Part shown: positions 34,645-44,536 of the stretch, in pieces | Layout of the letters: every line of letters begins with the position of its first letter | Position numbering within the stretch: position 1 is the stretch's first letter | From: Pseudomonas antarctica | GTDB taxonomy: Bacteria; Pseudomonadota; Gammaproteobacteria; Pseudomonadales; Pseudomonadaceae | Assembly: GCF_900624995.1 (NCBI RefSeq) | Contig: NZ_UYXQ01000007.1 | Span: 1 to 64,000 of the forward strand | Length of the DNA: 64,000 bases | Direction: 5' to 3' | The notes under the pieces: generated by a model | Database searches by the model: none | Told to the model about the DNA's origin: nothing | What the model saw: the letters and a program-made list of their open reading frames with translations, nothing else | Made by a program: the position numbers and the translations under genes

Positions 34645-35628
34645 TTACTGGATCAGGCCGAACTCTTTGGCCAGCACTTTGTAGTCAGCCACCTGTTTCT
34701 TCACGTAGGTGTCCAGCGCAGGTCCCGTCATGGCGAACGGGAACAGCTCGCGCTGGTTGCGCAGCTTGGCGAAGTCTTCGGAAGCCAGCAGCTTGTCAAA
34801 GGCGGCTTTCCACCAGGCGTAGTCTTCATCGCTGACTTTTGGCCCCAGGTAGAAGCCTCGTACCACTGGCCAGACGATGTTGTAGCCTTGCTCCTTCGCG
34901 GTCGGAATATCCTTCATTTCCGGCTCGTCCAGGCGCTCCTCGGAGAACACCGCCAGTAAGCGCATATCGCCGCTCTGGATATGGGGCATGGAGTCGGAGA
35001 TGTCGGTACTGCCCACTTGGATATGGTTGCCCATCAATGCGGTGACAATTTCACCACCGCCTTCCAGTGCGACATAGCGCAGGTCGCGCGGATTGATGCC
35101 GGCAGCCTTGGCGACCAGAGCGGTTTGCATCCAGTCCTGGCTGCCCACGGTGCCGCCTGAGCCGATGACCACTTTGCTCGGATCTTTCTTCAGCGCCTGT
35201 ACCAAGTCGTCGAGGTTTTTATAAGGCGAATCGCTTTTTACAGCGATGGCACCGTAGCTGGTGCCCACGGCTGCCAACCAACGCACGGCGCTTTCATCGA
35301 AGCGACCGAACTTGCCCTGGGCCAGGTTCAACAGCGAACCACTGGACCACGCCACCAGCGTGCCGGCATCTGCCGGGCGCTGCGCCACCACTGCGTTATA
35401 GGCCACCGCACCTACGCCGCCTGGCATGTAGGTGACGCGCATTGGCTTGCTCAGTAACTTCTCGTTGACCAGCGCGCTTTGCGCCAGTTTGCAGGTCAGG
35501 TCAAAACCACCGCCAGGCGAGGCCGGGGCGATGCACTCCGGGCGCTTGGGCTCGTCGGCGGCCAGCAGTTGGCCAGCGAACAGCATGCAGCCAGCGGCGA
35601 GGGCCAATTTACGCAGTGAATAGGTCAT
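34645..35628 (-). CDS. tctC: Tripartite tricarboxylate transporter, binding protein TctC
   Basis: 327 residues with signal peptide (cleavage after LLAA). Seen: PECIAPASPGGGFDLTCKLAQSAL, the carboxylate-loop region of TctC/Bug proteins, MPGGVGAVAYNAV and YVALEGGGEIVTALMGNHIQVG. Binds citrate or related tricarboxylates in the periplasm. Start MTYSLRKL at 35628 chosen for the GGAG seven bases upstream; an ATG five codons earlier (35643) overlaps the A-rich Crc-type motif. Confidence 0.9.
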   Translation of the reverse strand: MTYSLRKLALAAGCMLFAGQLLAADEPKRPECIAPASPGGGFDLTCKLAQSALVNEKLLSKPMRVTYMPGGVGAVAYNAVVAQRPADAGTLVAWSSGSLLNLAQGKFGRFDESAVRWLAAVGTSYGAIAVKSDSPYKNLDDLVQALKKDPSKVVIGSGGTVGSQDWMQTALVAKAAGINPRDLRYVALEGGGEIVTALMGNHIQVGSTDISDSMPHIQSGDMRLLAVFSEERLDEPEMKDIPTAKEQGYNIVWPVVRGFYLGPKVSDEDYAWWKAAFDKLLASEDFAKLRNQRELFPFAMTGPALDTYVKKQVADYKVLAKEFGLIQ

Positions 35629-35642
35629 TTTTATCTCCGTCA

Positions 35643-35650
35643 TTGTTGTT
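35643..35650 (-). promoter_or_regulatory. Hfq/Crc CA motif before tctC
   Basis: AACAACAA on the minus strand, 15 bases before the tctC start and next to its ribosome site, is a full match to the AAnAAnAA target of Hfq-Crc. Implies that tctC translation is repressed while preferred carbon sources are present. Confidence 0.6.
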
Positions 35651-35676
35651 ATGAGGTACGACTACCAGGCACTTAC

Positions 35677-36966
35677 TTACCAGAGCGCAATGCTGTAGCT
35701 CACCAGCACACGCACTTCATCCGCGTCACGGGCTGAATAGTTGGAACGGTACGTGGCGTTACGCAGGCGCAAGGCTACATCCTTGAGCGTGCCGCTTTGC
35801 ACGATGTAGCGGATCTCGCTGTCGCGTTCCCACTCTTTGCCGGTCTCGCCATTCCTGAGCTTGATGTTGTCACCAGACAGGTAACGGCTCATGAAACTCA
35901 GGCCGGGAATCCCCAGCTTGGCGAAGTCGTAGTCGTAGCGTGCCTGCCAGGAGCGTTCTTCGGCGCCGGCGAAGTCGTTGATCTGTACGAAGTTGACCAG
36001 GTACGGGTCAGCGCCATCCACATAGGGAAAGGCGCTGTCGCCGGACATGTGTTGGTAGCCGGCGCTGAGCTTATGGCCATTGAGGGCATAGCTGAACAGG
36101 CCGTTGAGGGATTTGTTGTCGATCTTGCCGCCACGGGCGCTGCCGGTGTCATCGCTGATGGCCAGGCGCAGGTCGGCGCCGAAGGTGCCGGGGCCCATCG
36201 GGCGTGAGGCCACCAGGCCGAGGAAGTGTTGGCGGTAGACGTCGTCGAGTTGGGCCAAGTGGTAGCTGCCGGTGATCTTGTCGGCGAACTTGTAGTCCAC
36301 GCCGCCGAAGTTGAAGTGCTTGCCGGTGGCGCCGCTGACGAAACGGCTGTTTTTGTTGTTGAGGGCGATGTCTTCGTAGTCGGTAGAGTCGCGGTCCTTG
36401 GCTTTATCCAGGCGGCCGCCGGTGAACACGAGGTTCTTGAATTCTTTCGATGTCAGCAGGCCGCCGTTGAAGGTCTGCGGCAGGATGCGTCCGTCGTTGG
36501 GTTTGAGGATCGGCAGTTCGGGGATCAGCGCGCCGATTTTCAGCTCGGTGGCGGAGATTTTTACTTTGCCGGTCAGGCCAAGTTTGGAGTACTCATCAAC
36601 GGCCCTGCCGTTGTCGGTGGGCAGCAAGCCTGAGCCGGTACGGTCGGGGCTGGAGTCGAGCTTGACCCCGAGCATGCCCAGCGCATCCACGCCAAAACCG
36701 ACGGTGCCATCGGTGTAGCCCGATTGCAGGTTGAGCATGAAGCCCTGAGCCCATTCGTCACGCTTGGATTGCTGTGCACTGGTACCTTCGCGAAAGTCGC
36801 GGTTGAAGTACATATTGCGGGTTTCGAGGGTGGCGCTGCTGTCTTCGAAGAAGGCAGCCTGGCTAAGCGGCGAAAAGCCGGCAAGGGCAGTGGCGCTGGC
36901 AAGGGCGGTCTGGGCAAGGCGAGAAAAACGAACAGGCGGGCAAGCCTGCGGCTGTGTCGACAGCAT
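35677..36966 (-). CDS. opdH: OprD-family porin, OpdH-like (tricarboxylates)
   Basis: 429 residues: signal peptide with cleavage after LSQA, then an OprD-type 18-strand barrel (seen: FFEDSSATLETRNMYFNRDFR, the family N-terminus, and GQTKRDEWAQGF-like segment, C-terminal VRVLVSYSIALW ending in an aromatic). Placed as first gene before tctCBA, the arrangement of OpdH, the cis-aconitate/citrate porin. Divergent from tctDE. Substrate inferred from context. Confidence 0.86.
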   Translation of the reverse strand: MLSTQPQACPPVRFSRLAQTALASATALAGFSPLSQAAFFEDSSATLETRNMYFNRDFREGTSAQQSKRDEWAQGFMLNLQSGYTDGTVGFGVDALGMLGVKLDSSPDRTGSGLLPTDNGRAVDEYSKLGLTGKVKISATELKIGALIPELPILKPNDGRILPQTFNGGLLTSKEFKNLVFTGGRLDKAKDRDSTDYEDIALNNKNSRFVSGATGKHFNFGGVDYKFADKITGSYHLAQLDDVYRQHFLGLVASRPMGPGTFGADLRLAISDDTGSARGGKIDNKSLNGLFSYALNGHKLSAGYQHMSGDSAFPYVDGADPYLVNFVQINDFAGAEERSWQARYDYDFAKLGIPGLSFMSRYLSGDNIKLRNGETGKEWERDSEIRYIVQSGTLKDVALRLRNATYRSNYSARDADEVRVLVSYSIALW

Positions 36967-36980
36967 CGTTGTGTACTCCG

Positions 36981-36991
36981 TTATTGTTCTT
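36981..36991 (-). promoter_or_regulatory. Hfq/Crc CA motif before opdH
   Basis: AAGAACAATAA on the minus strand fits AAnAAnAAnAA and lies 15-25 bases before the opdH start, overlapping the region just before its GGAG. Confidence 0.55.
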
Positions 36992-37000
36992 ATTTTGACG

Positions 37001-37020
37001 AAAACGCATCTAGGCGTTTT
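37001..37020. promoter_or_regulatory. Inverted repeat between opdH and tctD
   Basis: AAAACGC-ATCTAG-GCGTTTT: two perfect 7-bp arms with a 6-bp centre, in the 235-bp divergent region. Position suits a binding site of the response regulator TctD or an opdH leader hairpin; which one cannot be told. Confidence 0.4.
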
Positions 37021-37201
37021 TCTGGCGCTACGGATCAGGTAGCTCGGCGGGCATTACCCACCGTCTGTGGATGCTAAAGGGCGAACCTTTCACTAACCTT
37101 TCAGTTGCCTTTCAATGTTTTCGGGCTTCACAGGGCAGGCGGCGCCTGTAAACTGCCCGCCAAAGCGTGGCGTCGACCATGCCTGAATGAGGTGAAAATC
37201 C

Positions 37202-37873
37202 ATGCGTGTCCTCTTGGTTGAAGACCATTTGCAACTCGCCGAAAGTGTCGCCCAGGCGCTCAAGAGCACGGGTTTGACCGTCGACGTGTTGCACGATGGG
37301 GTGGCTGCGGACCTGGCCTTGAACAGCGAGGAATATGCGGTGGTAATCCTCGACGTGGGGCTGCCGCGCATGGACGGTTTTGAGGTGTTGGCGCGTCTGC
37401 GGGCGCGTGGGAAAAATCTGCCTGTGTTGATGCTCACGGCGCGTAGCGACGTGAAAGACCGCGTGCATGGCCTGAACCTGGGCGCCGACGACTACTTGGC
37501 CAAGCCGTTTGAACTGACGGAATTGGAAGCACGGGTCAAGGCGTTGTTGCGCCGTAGCGTATTGGGCGGTGAACGGCAGCAGGCCTGCGGCGTGCTGGTC
37601 TATGACCTGGATACCCGGCGTTTCACGGTGGGCGGTGAACTGCTGACGTTGACCTCTCGCGAGCAGGCGGTGCTGGAAGCGCTGATCGCCCGCCCTGGCC
37701 GCGTGATGAGTAAGGAGCAGTTGGCTTCCCAGGTATTTGGACTGGATGAAGAAGCCAGCCCGGATGCGATCGAAATCTACGTGCATCGCTTGCGCAAGAA
37801 ACTCGACGGCCAGCCCATCGCTATCGTGACCTTCCGCGGCCTCGGCTACCTGCTGGAAGCCCGCGATGCATAA
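37202..37873 (+). CDS. tctD: Response regulator TctD (OmpR family)
   Basis: 223 residues. Seen: receiver domain with phospho-acceptor Asp in AVVILDVGLPRMDGFEVL (residue 51), Lys in DDYLAKPFELTELEARV, then an OmpR winged helix (LTSREQAVLEALIARPGRVMSKEQL, HRLRKKLDG, VTFRGLGYLL). Expected to activate opdH-tctCBA when tricarboxylates are sensed. Overlaps tctE by eight bases. Confidence 0.9.
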   Translation: MRVLLVEDHLQLAESVAQALKSTGLTVDVLHDGVAADLALNSEEYAVVILDVGLPRMDGFEVLARLRARGKNLPVLMLTARSDVKDRVHGLNLGADDYLAKPFELTELEARVKALLRRSVLGGERQQACGVLVYDLDTRRFTVGGELLTLTSREQAVLEALIARPGRVMSKEQLASQVFGLDEEASPDAIEIYVHRLRKKLDGQPIAIVTFRGLGYLLEARDA

Positions 37874-39251
37874 GCCCAGCAGCCTGCGCTGGCGCCTGCT
37901 GTGGAACCTGGCGCTGTTGCTGGTGGTGTTGATGCTCGCCAGTGGCATGAGTGCCTACTGGAACGGTCGCGAGGCCGCCGACACAGCTTATGACCGCACC
38001 TTGCTGGCCTCGGCGCGCACCATCGCTGCCGGGTTGACCCAGGTGGATGGCACCCTGAGTGCGAATGTGCCTTATGTGGCGCTGGACACCTTTGCTTACG
38101 ACAGCGCCGGGCGTATTTACTATCAGGTCAACGACATTGATCGGAAGCTGATCTCCGGCTACGAAAACCTCCCCGGCCCGCCTCCCGGCACGCCGCGTAC
38201 CGATGACTACCCCGCGTTGGCGCGGTTTTATAACGCCATGTATCAGGGCCAGCATGTGCGTGTGGTCAGCCTGCTCAAGGCTGTCTCCGAACCGAACATG
38301 AATGGCATGGCGGAAATTCGCGTCGCGGAAACCGACGAAGCGCGCGAGAGCATGGCCCGTAGCCTGATGGCCGATACCTTACTGCGCCTTGGGATGTTGG
38401 CTATCGGCGCGTTGCTGCTGGTGTGGTTCGCCGTGAGCGCGGCGTTGCGCCCGCTGGAGCGCTTGCGCACGGCGGTGGAGGAGCGCCAGCCCGACGACTT
38501 GCGGCCGTTACCGCTGGTCGAAGTGCAGGATGAGTTCGGCCCGCTGGTGCGCTCCCTCAATCACTTTACCGAGCGCCTGCGCGGCCAGTTCGAACGTCAG
38601 GCGCAGTTTATCGCCGACGCCGCCCACGAACTGCGCACCCCGCTGGCCGCGCTCAAGGCTCGTTTGGAGCTGGGCCTGCGCAGCGACGCCCCAGCGACGT
38701 GGCGCAGCACCCTGGAAACCGCCGCCCAAGGCACCGATCGTCTGACTCACCTGGCCAACCAGTTATTGTCGCTGGCGCGCATCGAAAACGGCGCGCGCGC
38801 GATTGCCGAAGGCGGCGCGCAGTTGCTCGACCTCAGCCAGTTGGCGCGCGAGTTGGGCATGGCCATGGCGCCGCTGGCCCATGCGCGCGGTGTCGCCCTG
38901 GCGTTGGAGGCAGACGAGCCGGTGTGGCTGCGCGGCGAGCCGACTTTATTGAATGAGTTGTTGAGTAACTTGGTCGATAACGCGCTGGCCCACACGCTAC
39001 CGGGTGGCAACGTGATCCTGCGGGTTACGGCGCCCGCGATTCTGGAAGTGGAAGACGACGGCCCAGGCATCCCGCTGGATGAGCGGGACCGGGTATTTGA
39101 ACGTTTCTACCGCCGCAGCCAGCAGGGCATGGGGTCGGGGTTGGGGTTGGCGATTGTCGGTGAGATCTGCCGCGCGCACTTGGCACAGATCAGCTTGCAT
39201 GACGGTGAGTCGGCGGGGTTGAAGGTGCGCGTGAGTTTTATCGCGGGTTGA
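37866..39251 (+). CDS. tctE: Sensor histidine kinase TctE
   Basis: 461 residues: membrane segment about 13-32, periplasmic sensor region about 33-165 of the TctE N-terminal type, second membrane segment about 166-188, HAMP-like linker, then FIADAAHELRTPLAALKARLEL (phospho-His), N-box LLSNLVDNALAHT, DDGPGIPLDERDRVFERFYR and GSGLGLAIV. Partner of TctD; senses citrate-type acids by analogy. Confidence 0.9.
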   Translation: MHKPSSLRWRLLWNLALLLVVLMLASGMSAYWNGREAADTAYDRTLLASARTIAAGLTQVDGTLSANVPYVALDTFAYDSAGRIYYQVNDIDRKLISGYENLPGPPPGTPRTDDYPALARFYNAMYQGQHVRVVSLLKAVSEPNMNGMAEIRVAETDEARESMARSLMADTLLRLGMLAIGALLLVWFAVSAALRPLERLRTAVEERQPDDLRPLPLVEVQDEFGPLVRSLNHFTERLRGQFERQAQFIADAAHELRTPLAALKARLELGLRSDAPATWRSTLETAAQGTDRLTHLANQLLSLARIENGARAIAEGGAQLLDLSQLARELGMAMAPLAHARGVALALEADEPVWLRGEPTLLNELLSNLVDNALAHTLPGGNVILRVTAPAILEVEDDGPGIPLDERDRVFERFYRRSQQGMGSGLGLAIVGEICRAHLAQISLHDGESAGLKVRVSFIAG

Positions 39252-40073
39252 TCAGTAGAACATCGAGCGCGCTTCATCCAGCTCGGCGCGCAGGGCATCG
39301 CTGTAAGGGTCGACCCGCAGTTTCTTGATCGCCGGTAGCGTGGAAACCGCCACGTTAGCCAGCGGATGATCGGTGCCCTGGTGGCAGTACAGCACGGCAA
39401 CTTGCACCAGGTCGATGTAGTCCAGGCTCGCGGAGTCGCGCTCCAGGTTCAGGTACTGCCCCGGCAGCTTCGCCAGCATCTCCGGAAAATCCCAGCCACC
39501 CAGCAGTTTGTCGCCCAGCAACGGGTGAATGCTCTCGATCACATGGTTGAGGCTGACCGGGTCGGAGAGCAGTTCGTAATGGTCTTCGGCATAGGTGAGG
39601 ATCGGCAGCACGCCAATCTGATGCACCAACCCGCCGAGGGCCGCCTGGTCAGGTTTGAGTTGGCTGTGGCTGCGGCACAAGGCATAACTCACGCCCGCCA
39701 CTTCGAGGCTGCGGCGCCACACTTCGCGCATTTTCAGTTCGACGACTTCGGAGCGCGCGTGGAAGATCTGTTCCATCACCAGGCCGATGGCCAGGTTGCT
39801 GCTGTAGTTGGTGCCCAGCCGGGTGATGGCGGTGTGCAGGTCGGTGACTTCCTGGGTGGCACGCATCAGCGGGCTGTTGACCACTTTGATCAGGCGCGCC
39901 GACAGGGCGGTATCGCGGCTGATCACTTTGCTCAAGTGGTTGATGCTGATCTCCGGGTCTTCGGCGGCCTGACGTATCTTCAGGGCCACTTCCGGTAATG
40001 TCGGCAGAACCAGGTCATCGTTGTCGATGGCCGTCACTAAAGCCTGTTGGACTTTTTCCGCCAGCTTGTTCAT
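39252..40073 (-). CDS. HDOD domain protein
   Basis: 273 residues, almost all HDOD domain (seen: LPTLPEVALKIRQAAEDPEISINHLSKVISRDTALSARLIKVVNSPLM). This is a degenerate HD phosphohydrolase domain without the catalytic HD pair, used in signalling and stress responses. Its stop touches the tctE stop tail to tail. No extra output domain; target unknown. Confidence 0.85.
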   Translation of the reverse strand: MNKLAEKVQQALVTAIDNDDLVLPTLPEVALKIRQAAEDPEISINHLSKVISRDTALSARLIKVVNSPLMRATQEVTDLHTAITRLGTNYSSNLAIGLVMEQIFHARSEVVELKMREVWRRSLEVAGVSYALCRSHSQLKPDQAALGGLVHQIGVLPILTYAEDHYELLSDPVSLNHVIESIHPLLGDKLLGGWDFPEMLAKLPGQYLNLERDSASLDYIDLVQVAVLYCHQGTDHPLANVAVSTLPAIKKLRVDPYSDALRAELDEARSMFY

Positions 40074-40109
40074 TCATGCTCTCTAGGGTGCTGCAAAAAA
40101 GTACGGCGA

Positions 40110-41051
40110 TTAACGCTGGATCTCTTGATCGCGATCCAGTAGGTAAGGCAGGTCAAGCAGGTGCAAGCCGGGGCCTTCCAGGGTGCCTAAATGCACATCG
40201 CCACTGTCTGCAGCTTCGGCTTGCAGTACGGCCAGAAGTTCAACGGATTGGTCAGCTTTTGCTGCAATCACCACTTCACCTATAGCACTGTTGTGGCTGG
40301 GCGCAAACAGCGGGGTGCCTGGCTCGGGCAGTTCGGTGGCATTGAGGCTCAGGCGATACAGGCGACGCTTGAGCTTGCCCAGGTACTGCATGCGCGCGAC
40401 GATTTCCTGGCCGGTGTAGCAGCCTTTTTTGAAGCTGACGCCGCCGACTGCCTGCAGGTTGAGCATCTGCGGGATGAACAGTTCGCGGGTCTGAGGCATG
40501 ACCTGGCCGATGCCGGCGCGGATCTGGCCGAGCAGCCAGTCATTCAAGTCAGCTTGTTGCAGTTGTGCAGCCAATTGGTTGCGTAAGGTTTCGGCTTGTT
40601 CGGCGCCTATCCAGAGTTCGGCACGGCCGGGGGAGACGCGAATGGCGATCATCGCCTCGGTGCGCACGACGCTGTCGGTCTCGGCAGGCAGTTCAAGGCC
40701 AAGGGCGGCCAGTACCTGATCGGCATTCGACAGGCCGAAACGCGCCCAAACGGCGCTTTCGTCGGTGAGCTTGGACTTGGAGAACACCGCGTATTTTTTC
40801 AGGTCGACCAGTTGCGGCTCGAGCAGCTCGGTGGCCATGGCCAAGAGCACGCCATCACCTTGCAGCAGGATACGAAAACTCGACTGCATACGCCCTTTTT
40901 GCGTGCAGCGCGCGCCGAGGCTGGCCTGGGTGTCGCTCAGGTAATTGAGGTTGCAGGTCAGTTGCCCCTGCAGGAACTTGGCAGCATCAGAGCCGCGGAC
41001 GGCGAGAATGCCTTCGTGGAGCAGGGGGCAGAAAAAAGCAGAGTCGGCCAT
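40110..41051 (-). CDS. ygfZ: YgfZ/GcvT-like folate-binding protein
   Basis: 313 residues; supports iron-sulphur cluster enzymes with the help of tetrahydrofolate. Seen: LRGSDAAKFLQGQLTCNL-type N-terminus (VRGSDAAKFLQGQLTCNLN) and the hallmark GVSFKKGCYTGQEIVARMQYLGKLKRRLY (KGCYxGQE with the key Cys). Divergent from sdhE, a frequent neighbour. Confidence 0.9.
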   Translation of the reverse strand: MADSAFFCPLLHEGILAVRGSDAAKFLQGQLTCNLNYLSDTQASLGARCTQKGRMQSSFRILLQGDGVLLAMATELLEPQLVDLKKYAVFSKSKLTDESAVWARFGLSNADQVLAALGLELPAETDSVVRTEAMIAIRVSPGRAELWIGAEQAETLRNQLAAQLQQADLNDWLLGQIRAGIGQVMPQTRELFIPQMLNLQAVGGVSFKKGCYTGQEIVARMQYLGKLKRRLYRLSLNATELPEPGTPLFAPSHNSAIGEVVIAAKADQSVELLAVLQAEAADSGDVHLGTLEGPGLHLLDLPYLLDRDQEIQR

Positions 41052-41191
41052 GGGTCATCGCAGGTCAAAAAGTCATGGGTGCATCATAGAGGGGCGCCCG
41101 GCAAATGGATAGTTTCCGTAGGGGGCGACCAAAGCCGACTGGTCCGCTGCCGTCGGGGCTGTATACTTGCGCCCTATTTGAGGAGCGCTCC

Positions 41192-41446
41192 ATGGTCGAA
41201 GAAGTAGAAATCAATCGCCTCTACTGGCACAGCCGTCGCGGCATGCTGGAGCTGGATGTGTTGTTGGTGCCTTTCACCAGAGAGGTGTACAAGACGCTCA
41301 ATCAGGTGGATCGCAAACTCTACGAGCGGTTGCTGACTTGCGAAGACCAGGACATGTTCGGCTGGTTCATGGAACGCGCCGAATCTGAAGATCCAGAGCT
41401 GCAGCGCATGGTTCGCAAGATTCTGGACCGTGTCCAGCCCAAGTAA
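41192..41446 (+). CDS. sdhE: Succinate dehydrogenase assembly factor SdhE
   Basis: 84 residues; helps to attach FAD to SdhA (also called antitoxin CptB). Seen: [19 protein letters not shown] with the RGMLELD flavinylation motif, then [16 protein letters not shown]. Start at 41192 follows GGAGCG. Overlaps ygfX by 17 bases. Confidence 0.92.
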   Translation: MVEEVEINRLYWHSRRGMLELDVLLVPFTREVYKTLNQVDRKLYERLLTCEDQDMFGWFMERAESEDPELQRMVRKILDRVQPK

Positions 41447-41876
41447 TCGCTTCGAATGCCGCTGGCAGGCCTCTCGGCTTTTGCTGGCGGCGTATCTGCT
41501 TGCCCAGGTGTTCGCGCTGGGTGCCTTGCTTGTTGTTGACTTACCTTTCTCCAGCGTTGGCATTTTGTTGTGCCTGGCTCACGCTGCTTGGGTCTTACCG
41601 CGTCATATCCTGCTGACCCACCGTTCGTCGATTCGTGGCCTGCGCCGCGACGAAGATGGCTGGCAGTTATTCAGCCATGAGCGAGGCTGGCACAGTGTTC
41701 AGCTACGTCCAGATAGCCTGGCATTGCCGCTGATCGTGGTACTGCGCTATCGGGTGCCGGGCGAATGGGGAGTGCGTTCGATCTGTGTACCGACCGATTC
41801 GCAGGCCACCGATGTGCATCGGCGCCTGCGGGTACGCTTGAAGTTCAGCCGCCGTAGGTGGTTGGCACCAGAATAG
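41430..41876 (+). CDS. YgfX/CptA family inner-membrane protein
   Basis: 148 residues from a GTG start; two membrane segments (about 16-35 and 40-58), then a soluble tail with [11 protein letters not shown]. YgfX is described in Escherichia coli as a membrane toxin paired with SdhE/CptB, though that role is debated. No later start would keep the membrane part. Its end overlaps the nadB end by 32 bp, tail to tail. Confidence 0.78.
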   Translation: MSSPSNRFECRWQASRLLLAAYLLAQVFALGALLVVDLPFSSVGILLCLAHAAWVLPRHILLTHRSSIRGLRRDEDGWQLFSHERGWHSVQLRPDSLALPLIVVLRYRVPGEWGVRSICVPTDSQATDVHRRLRVRLKFSRRRWLAPE

Positions 41877-43461
41877 TGTCGCGGGCTTCGGGCAGCATCT
41901 GCGGGTAGTCGAGGGTGTAATGCAGGCCCCGGCTTTCCTTGCGCTCCATGGCCGAGCGGATCATTAGTTCCGCTACCTGAGCAAGGTTCCTCAATTCAAT
42001 CAGGTCGCGGCTGACTTTGTAGTTGCTGTAGAACTCGTCGATCTCATCCAGCAGCAACCTTACGCGATGCTGCGCTCGCGCCAGGCGCTTGTTGGTGCGC
42101 ACAATTCCCACGTAGTCCCACATGAAGCGGCGCAGCTCATCCCAGTTGTGGGCGATTATCACGTCTTCGTCCGAATCGGTAACCTGGCTGGCGTCCCAGC
42201 GGGGCAGGGCGGCGGGTACCGGGATGCGTGGCAGTTGCTTGAGGATGTCGGCGGCGGCTGAACGGGCGTAGACGAAGCATTCGAGCAGCGAGTTGCTGGC
42301 CATGCGGTTGGCGCCGTGCAGGCCGGTGAAGCTGGTTTCGCCGATCGCGTACAGGCCGGGCACGTCGGTGCGCCCGTGTTGGTCGACCATCACACCGCCG
42401 CAGGTGTAGTGCGCGGCCGGCACCACCGGGATCGGGCCTTTGGTGATGTCGATGTTGAACGCCAGGCAGCGCTCGTAGACGGTGGGGAAGTGGGCCTTGA
42501 TGAAGGCTTCGGGTTTGTGGCTGATGTCCAGGTAGACGCAGTCGATGCCCAGGCGCTTCATTTCGTGGTCGATGGCGCGCGCGACGATATCCCGTGGCGC
42601 CAGCTCGGCACGTGGGTCAAAGCGCTGCATGAAACGCTCGCCATTCGGCAGTTTCAGGTGTGCGCCTTCACCACGCAAGGCCTCGGTGATCAGGAAACTC
42701 TTGGCCTGCGGGTGATACAGGCAGGTGGGGTGGAACTGGTTGAACTCCAAGTTCGCTACCCGGCAGCCCGAACGCCAGGCCATGGCGATGCCATCACCGC
42801 AAGCGCCGTCGGGGTTGCTGGTGTAGAGGTAGACCTTGGCTGCGCCGCCGGAGGCGAGAATGGTGAAGCGTGCACCATAAGTGTCGACTTCGCCGCTGGC
42901 GCGGTTGAGCACGTAGGCGCCGAGGCAGCGCTCGCCTTCCAGGCCCAGGCGTTTTTCGGTGATCAGGTCGACGGCAACGCGCTGCTCCAGTAATTCGATG
43001 TTCGGGCGTTGGCGAGCCTGGTCGAGCAGGGTTCTGAAGATGGCGGCGCCGGTGGCGTCGGCGGCGTGAATGATGCGGCGATGGCTATGGCCACCTTCAC
43101 GGGTCAGGTGGAATTCGAATCCGCCGTCGTCGCTGCTGGCGTGTTCGTCGCGGGTGAACGGCACGCCTTGGTCGATCAGCCATTGGATGGCCTCGCGGCT
43201 GTGCTCGACGGTGAAGCGCACCGCGTCTTCGTTGCACAGCCCACCGCCGGCGTTAAGGGTGTCTTCGACGTGGGATTGCACCGTGTCAGTGTCGTCCAGT
43301 ACCGCAGCTACGCCACCTTGGGCCCAGAATGTCGAGCCGTTGGCCAAGTCGCCTTTGCTCAGGACCGCAATGCGCAGATGGCTGGGTAGGGTCAACGCGA
43401 GGCTCAAGCCCGCCGCGCCACTACCGATCACCAGGACATCGTGTTGAAACTGTTGGCTCAT
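41845..43461 (-). CDS. nadB: L-aspartate oxidase NadB
   Basis: 538 residues, FAD enzyme that makes iminoaspartate for NAD synthesis. Seen: [20 protein letters not shown] (FAD loop), [36 protein letters not shown] segment, [25 protein letters not shown] and [19 protein letters not shown]. Start [11 protein letters not shown] at 43461. Divergent from algU, as in other pseudomonads. Confidence 0.94.
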   Translation of the reverse strand: MSQQFQHDVLVIGSGAAGLSLALTLPSHLRIAVLSKGDLANGSTFWAQGGVAAVLDDTDTVQSHVEDTLNAGGGLCNEDAVRFTVEHSREAIQWLIDQGVPFTRDEHASSDDGGFEFHLTREGGHSHRRIIHAADATGAAIFRTLLDQARQRPNIELLEQRVAVDLITEKRLGLEGERCLGAYVLNRASGEVDTYGARFTILASGGAAKVYLYTSNPDGACGDGIAMAWRSGCRVANLEFNQFHPTCLYHPQAKSFLITEALRGEGAHLKLPNGERFMQRFDPRAELAPRDIVARAIDHEMKRLGIDCVYLDISHKPEAFIKAHFPTVYERCLAFNIDITKGPIPVVPAAHYTCGGVMVDQHGRTDVPGLYAIGETSFTGLHGANRMASNSLLECFVYARSAAADILKQLPRIPVPAALPRWDASQVTDSDEDVIIAHNWDELRRFMWDYVGIVRTNKRLARAQHRVRLLLDEIDEFYSNYKVSRDLIELRNLAQVAELMIRSAMERKESRGLHYTLDYPQMLPEARDTILVPTTYGG

Positions 43462-43922
43462 TTGAAGGATTCCGCAAAAAGCGATCCATAGGCTGGCGCT
43501 AACAGGACGCCTGGATCGGCGAATCAAAGGGTCACACGGGCCACTAGTATATAGAGGGGGGGCGCGGCACAATAGCCGGGCATTCGTGGCAATGTGAGAT
43601 TACGGTGCACGGCGAGGTAAATCGTCCGGTTATTGAAGCGGGAACTTTTTGCATAAGCCCCCACTCAATAGCAGGTTGCCCGAAAGCTGGGAAAACGTTG
43701 AGTTTATTGGCCCGTCGGGAGCATTGGACGCGTCAGAAAACCGGCGACAAGATTATTCGCGCAGCCGGCATTGCCCGTGCTGCGTTTTTCGTGTGTGCCA
43801 AATCAGTGCGCGCCGGAAACTTGCTTGGAGGGGGGAGAACTTTTGCGAAAAGTCCGAGTCTATGTTTGCAAGCCTGATCGTTTAGTTATGCAAGCCTCCT
43901 TCAAGTACAACGAGGAGTGTTC
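43462..43922. other. nadB-algU divergent region
   Basis: 461 bp without a credible gene; two plus-strand frames (43605-43877) do not look like proteins. Holds the algU promoter (listed separately) and, presumably, the nadB promoter near its left end. Confidence 0.5.
43837..43863 (+). promoter_or_regulatory. AlgU (sigma-22) autoregulated promoter of algU
   Basis: GAACTT (43837-43842) and TCTAT (43859-43863) with a 16-bp spacer match the AlgU/RpoE consensus GAACTT-N16/17-TCTRA. Lies about 60 bp before the algU start. Confidence 0.8.
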
Positions 43923-44504
43923 ATGCTAACCCAGGAAGAGGATCAGCAGCTGGTCGAGCGCGTTCAACGCGGTGACAAGCGAGCATTTGATCTGCTAGTG
44001 CTGAAATATCAGCACAAAATTCTCGGGTTGATCGTGCGTTTTGTGCACGACACCCATGAAGCGCAGGACGTTGCACAGGAAGCCTTTATCAAGGCGTACC
44101 GTGCACTGGGCAATTTCCGCGGCGATAGTGCGTTTTATACGTGGCTATACCGCATCGCCATCAACACGGCGAAGAACTATCTGGTGTCTCGCGGACGCCG
44201 CCCGCCAGACAGTGATGTAAGTTCAGAAGATGCAGAATTTTACGACGGTGATCACGGCCTCAAAGATCTCGAGTCGCCGGAGCGTGCATTGCTGCGCGAC
44301 GAGATCGAAGGAACCGTTCATCGCACAATTCAGCAACTGCCAGAAGATTTGCGTACGGCGTTAACTTTACGTGAATTCGATGGTCTGAGTTACGAAGACA
44401 TTGCGAGCGTCATGCAGTGTCCGGTGGGGACTGTAAGGTCACGGATTTTCCGGGCCCGGGAAGCCATCGATAAAGCCTTGCAACCGTTGTTGCAGGAAAA
44501 CTAA
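43923..44504 (+). CDS. algU: Envelope-stress sigma factor AlgU
   Basis: 193 residues, same as Pseudomonas aeruginosa AlgU. Seen: region 2 HEAQDVAQEAFIKAYRALGNFRGDSAFYTWLYRIAINTAKNYLVSRGRRPP and region 4 LPEDLRTALTLREFDGLSYEDIASVMQCPVGTVRSRIFRAREAID. Drives alginate and envelope-stress genes. Start at 43923 after AGGAG. Confidence 0.96.
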   Translation: MLTQEEDQQLVERVQRGDKRAFDLLVLKYQHKILGLIVRFVHDTHEAQDVAQEAFIKAYRALGNFRGDSAFYTWLYRIAINTAKNYLVSRGRRPPDSDVSSEDAEFYDGDHGLKDLESPERALLRDEIEGTVHRTIQQLPEDLRTALTLREFDGLSYEDIASVMQCPVGTVRSRIFRAREAIDKALQPLLQEN

Positions 44505-44536
44505 AGACAGCGGCGACAGCCAAGAGAGGAACCGCC

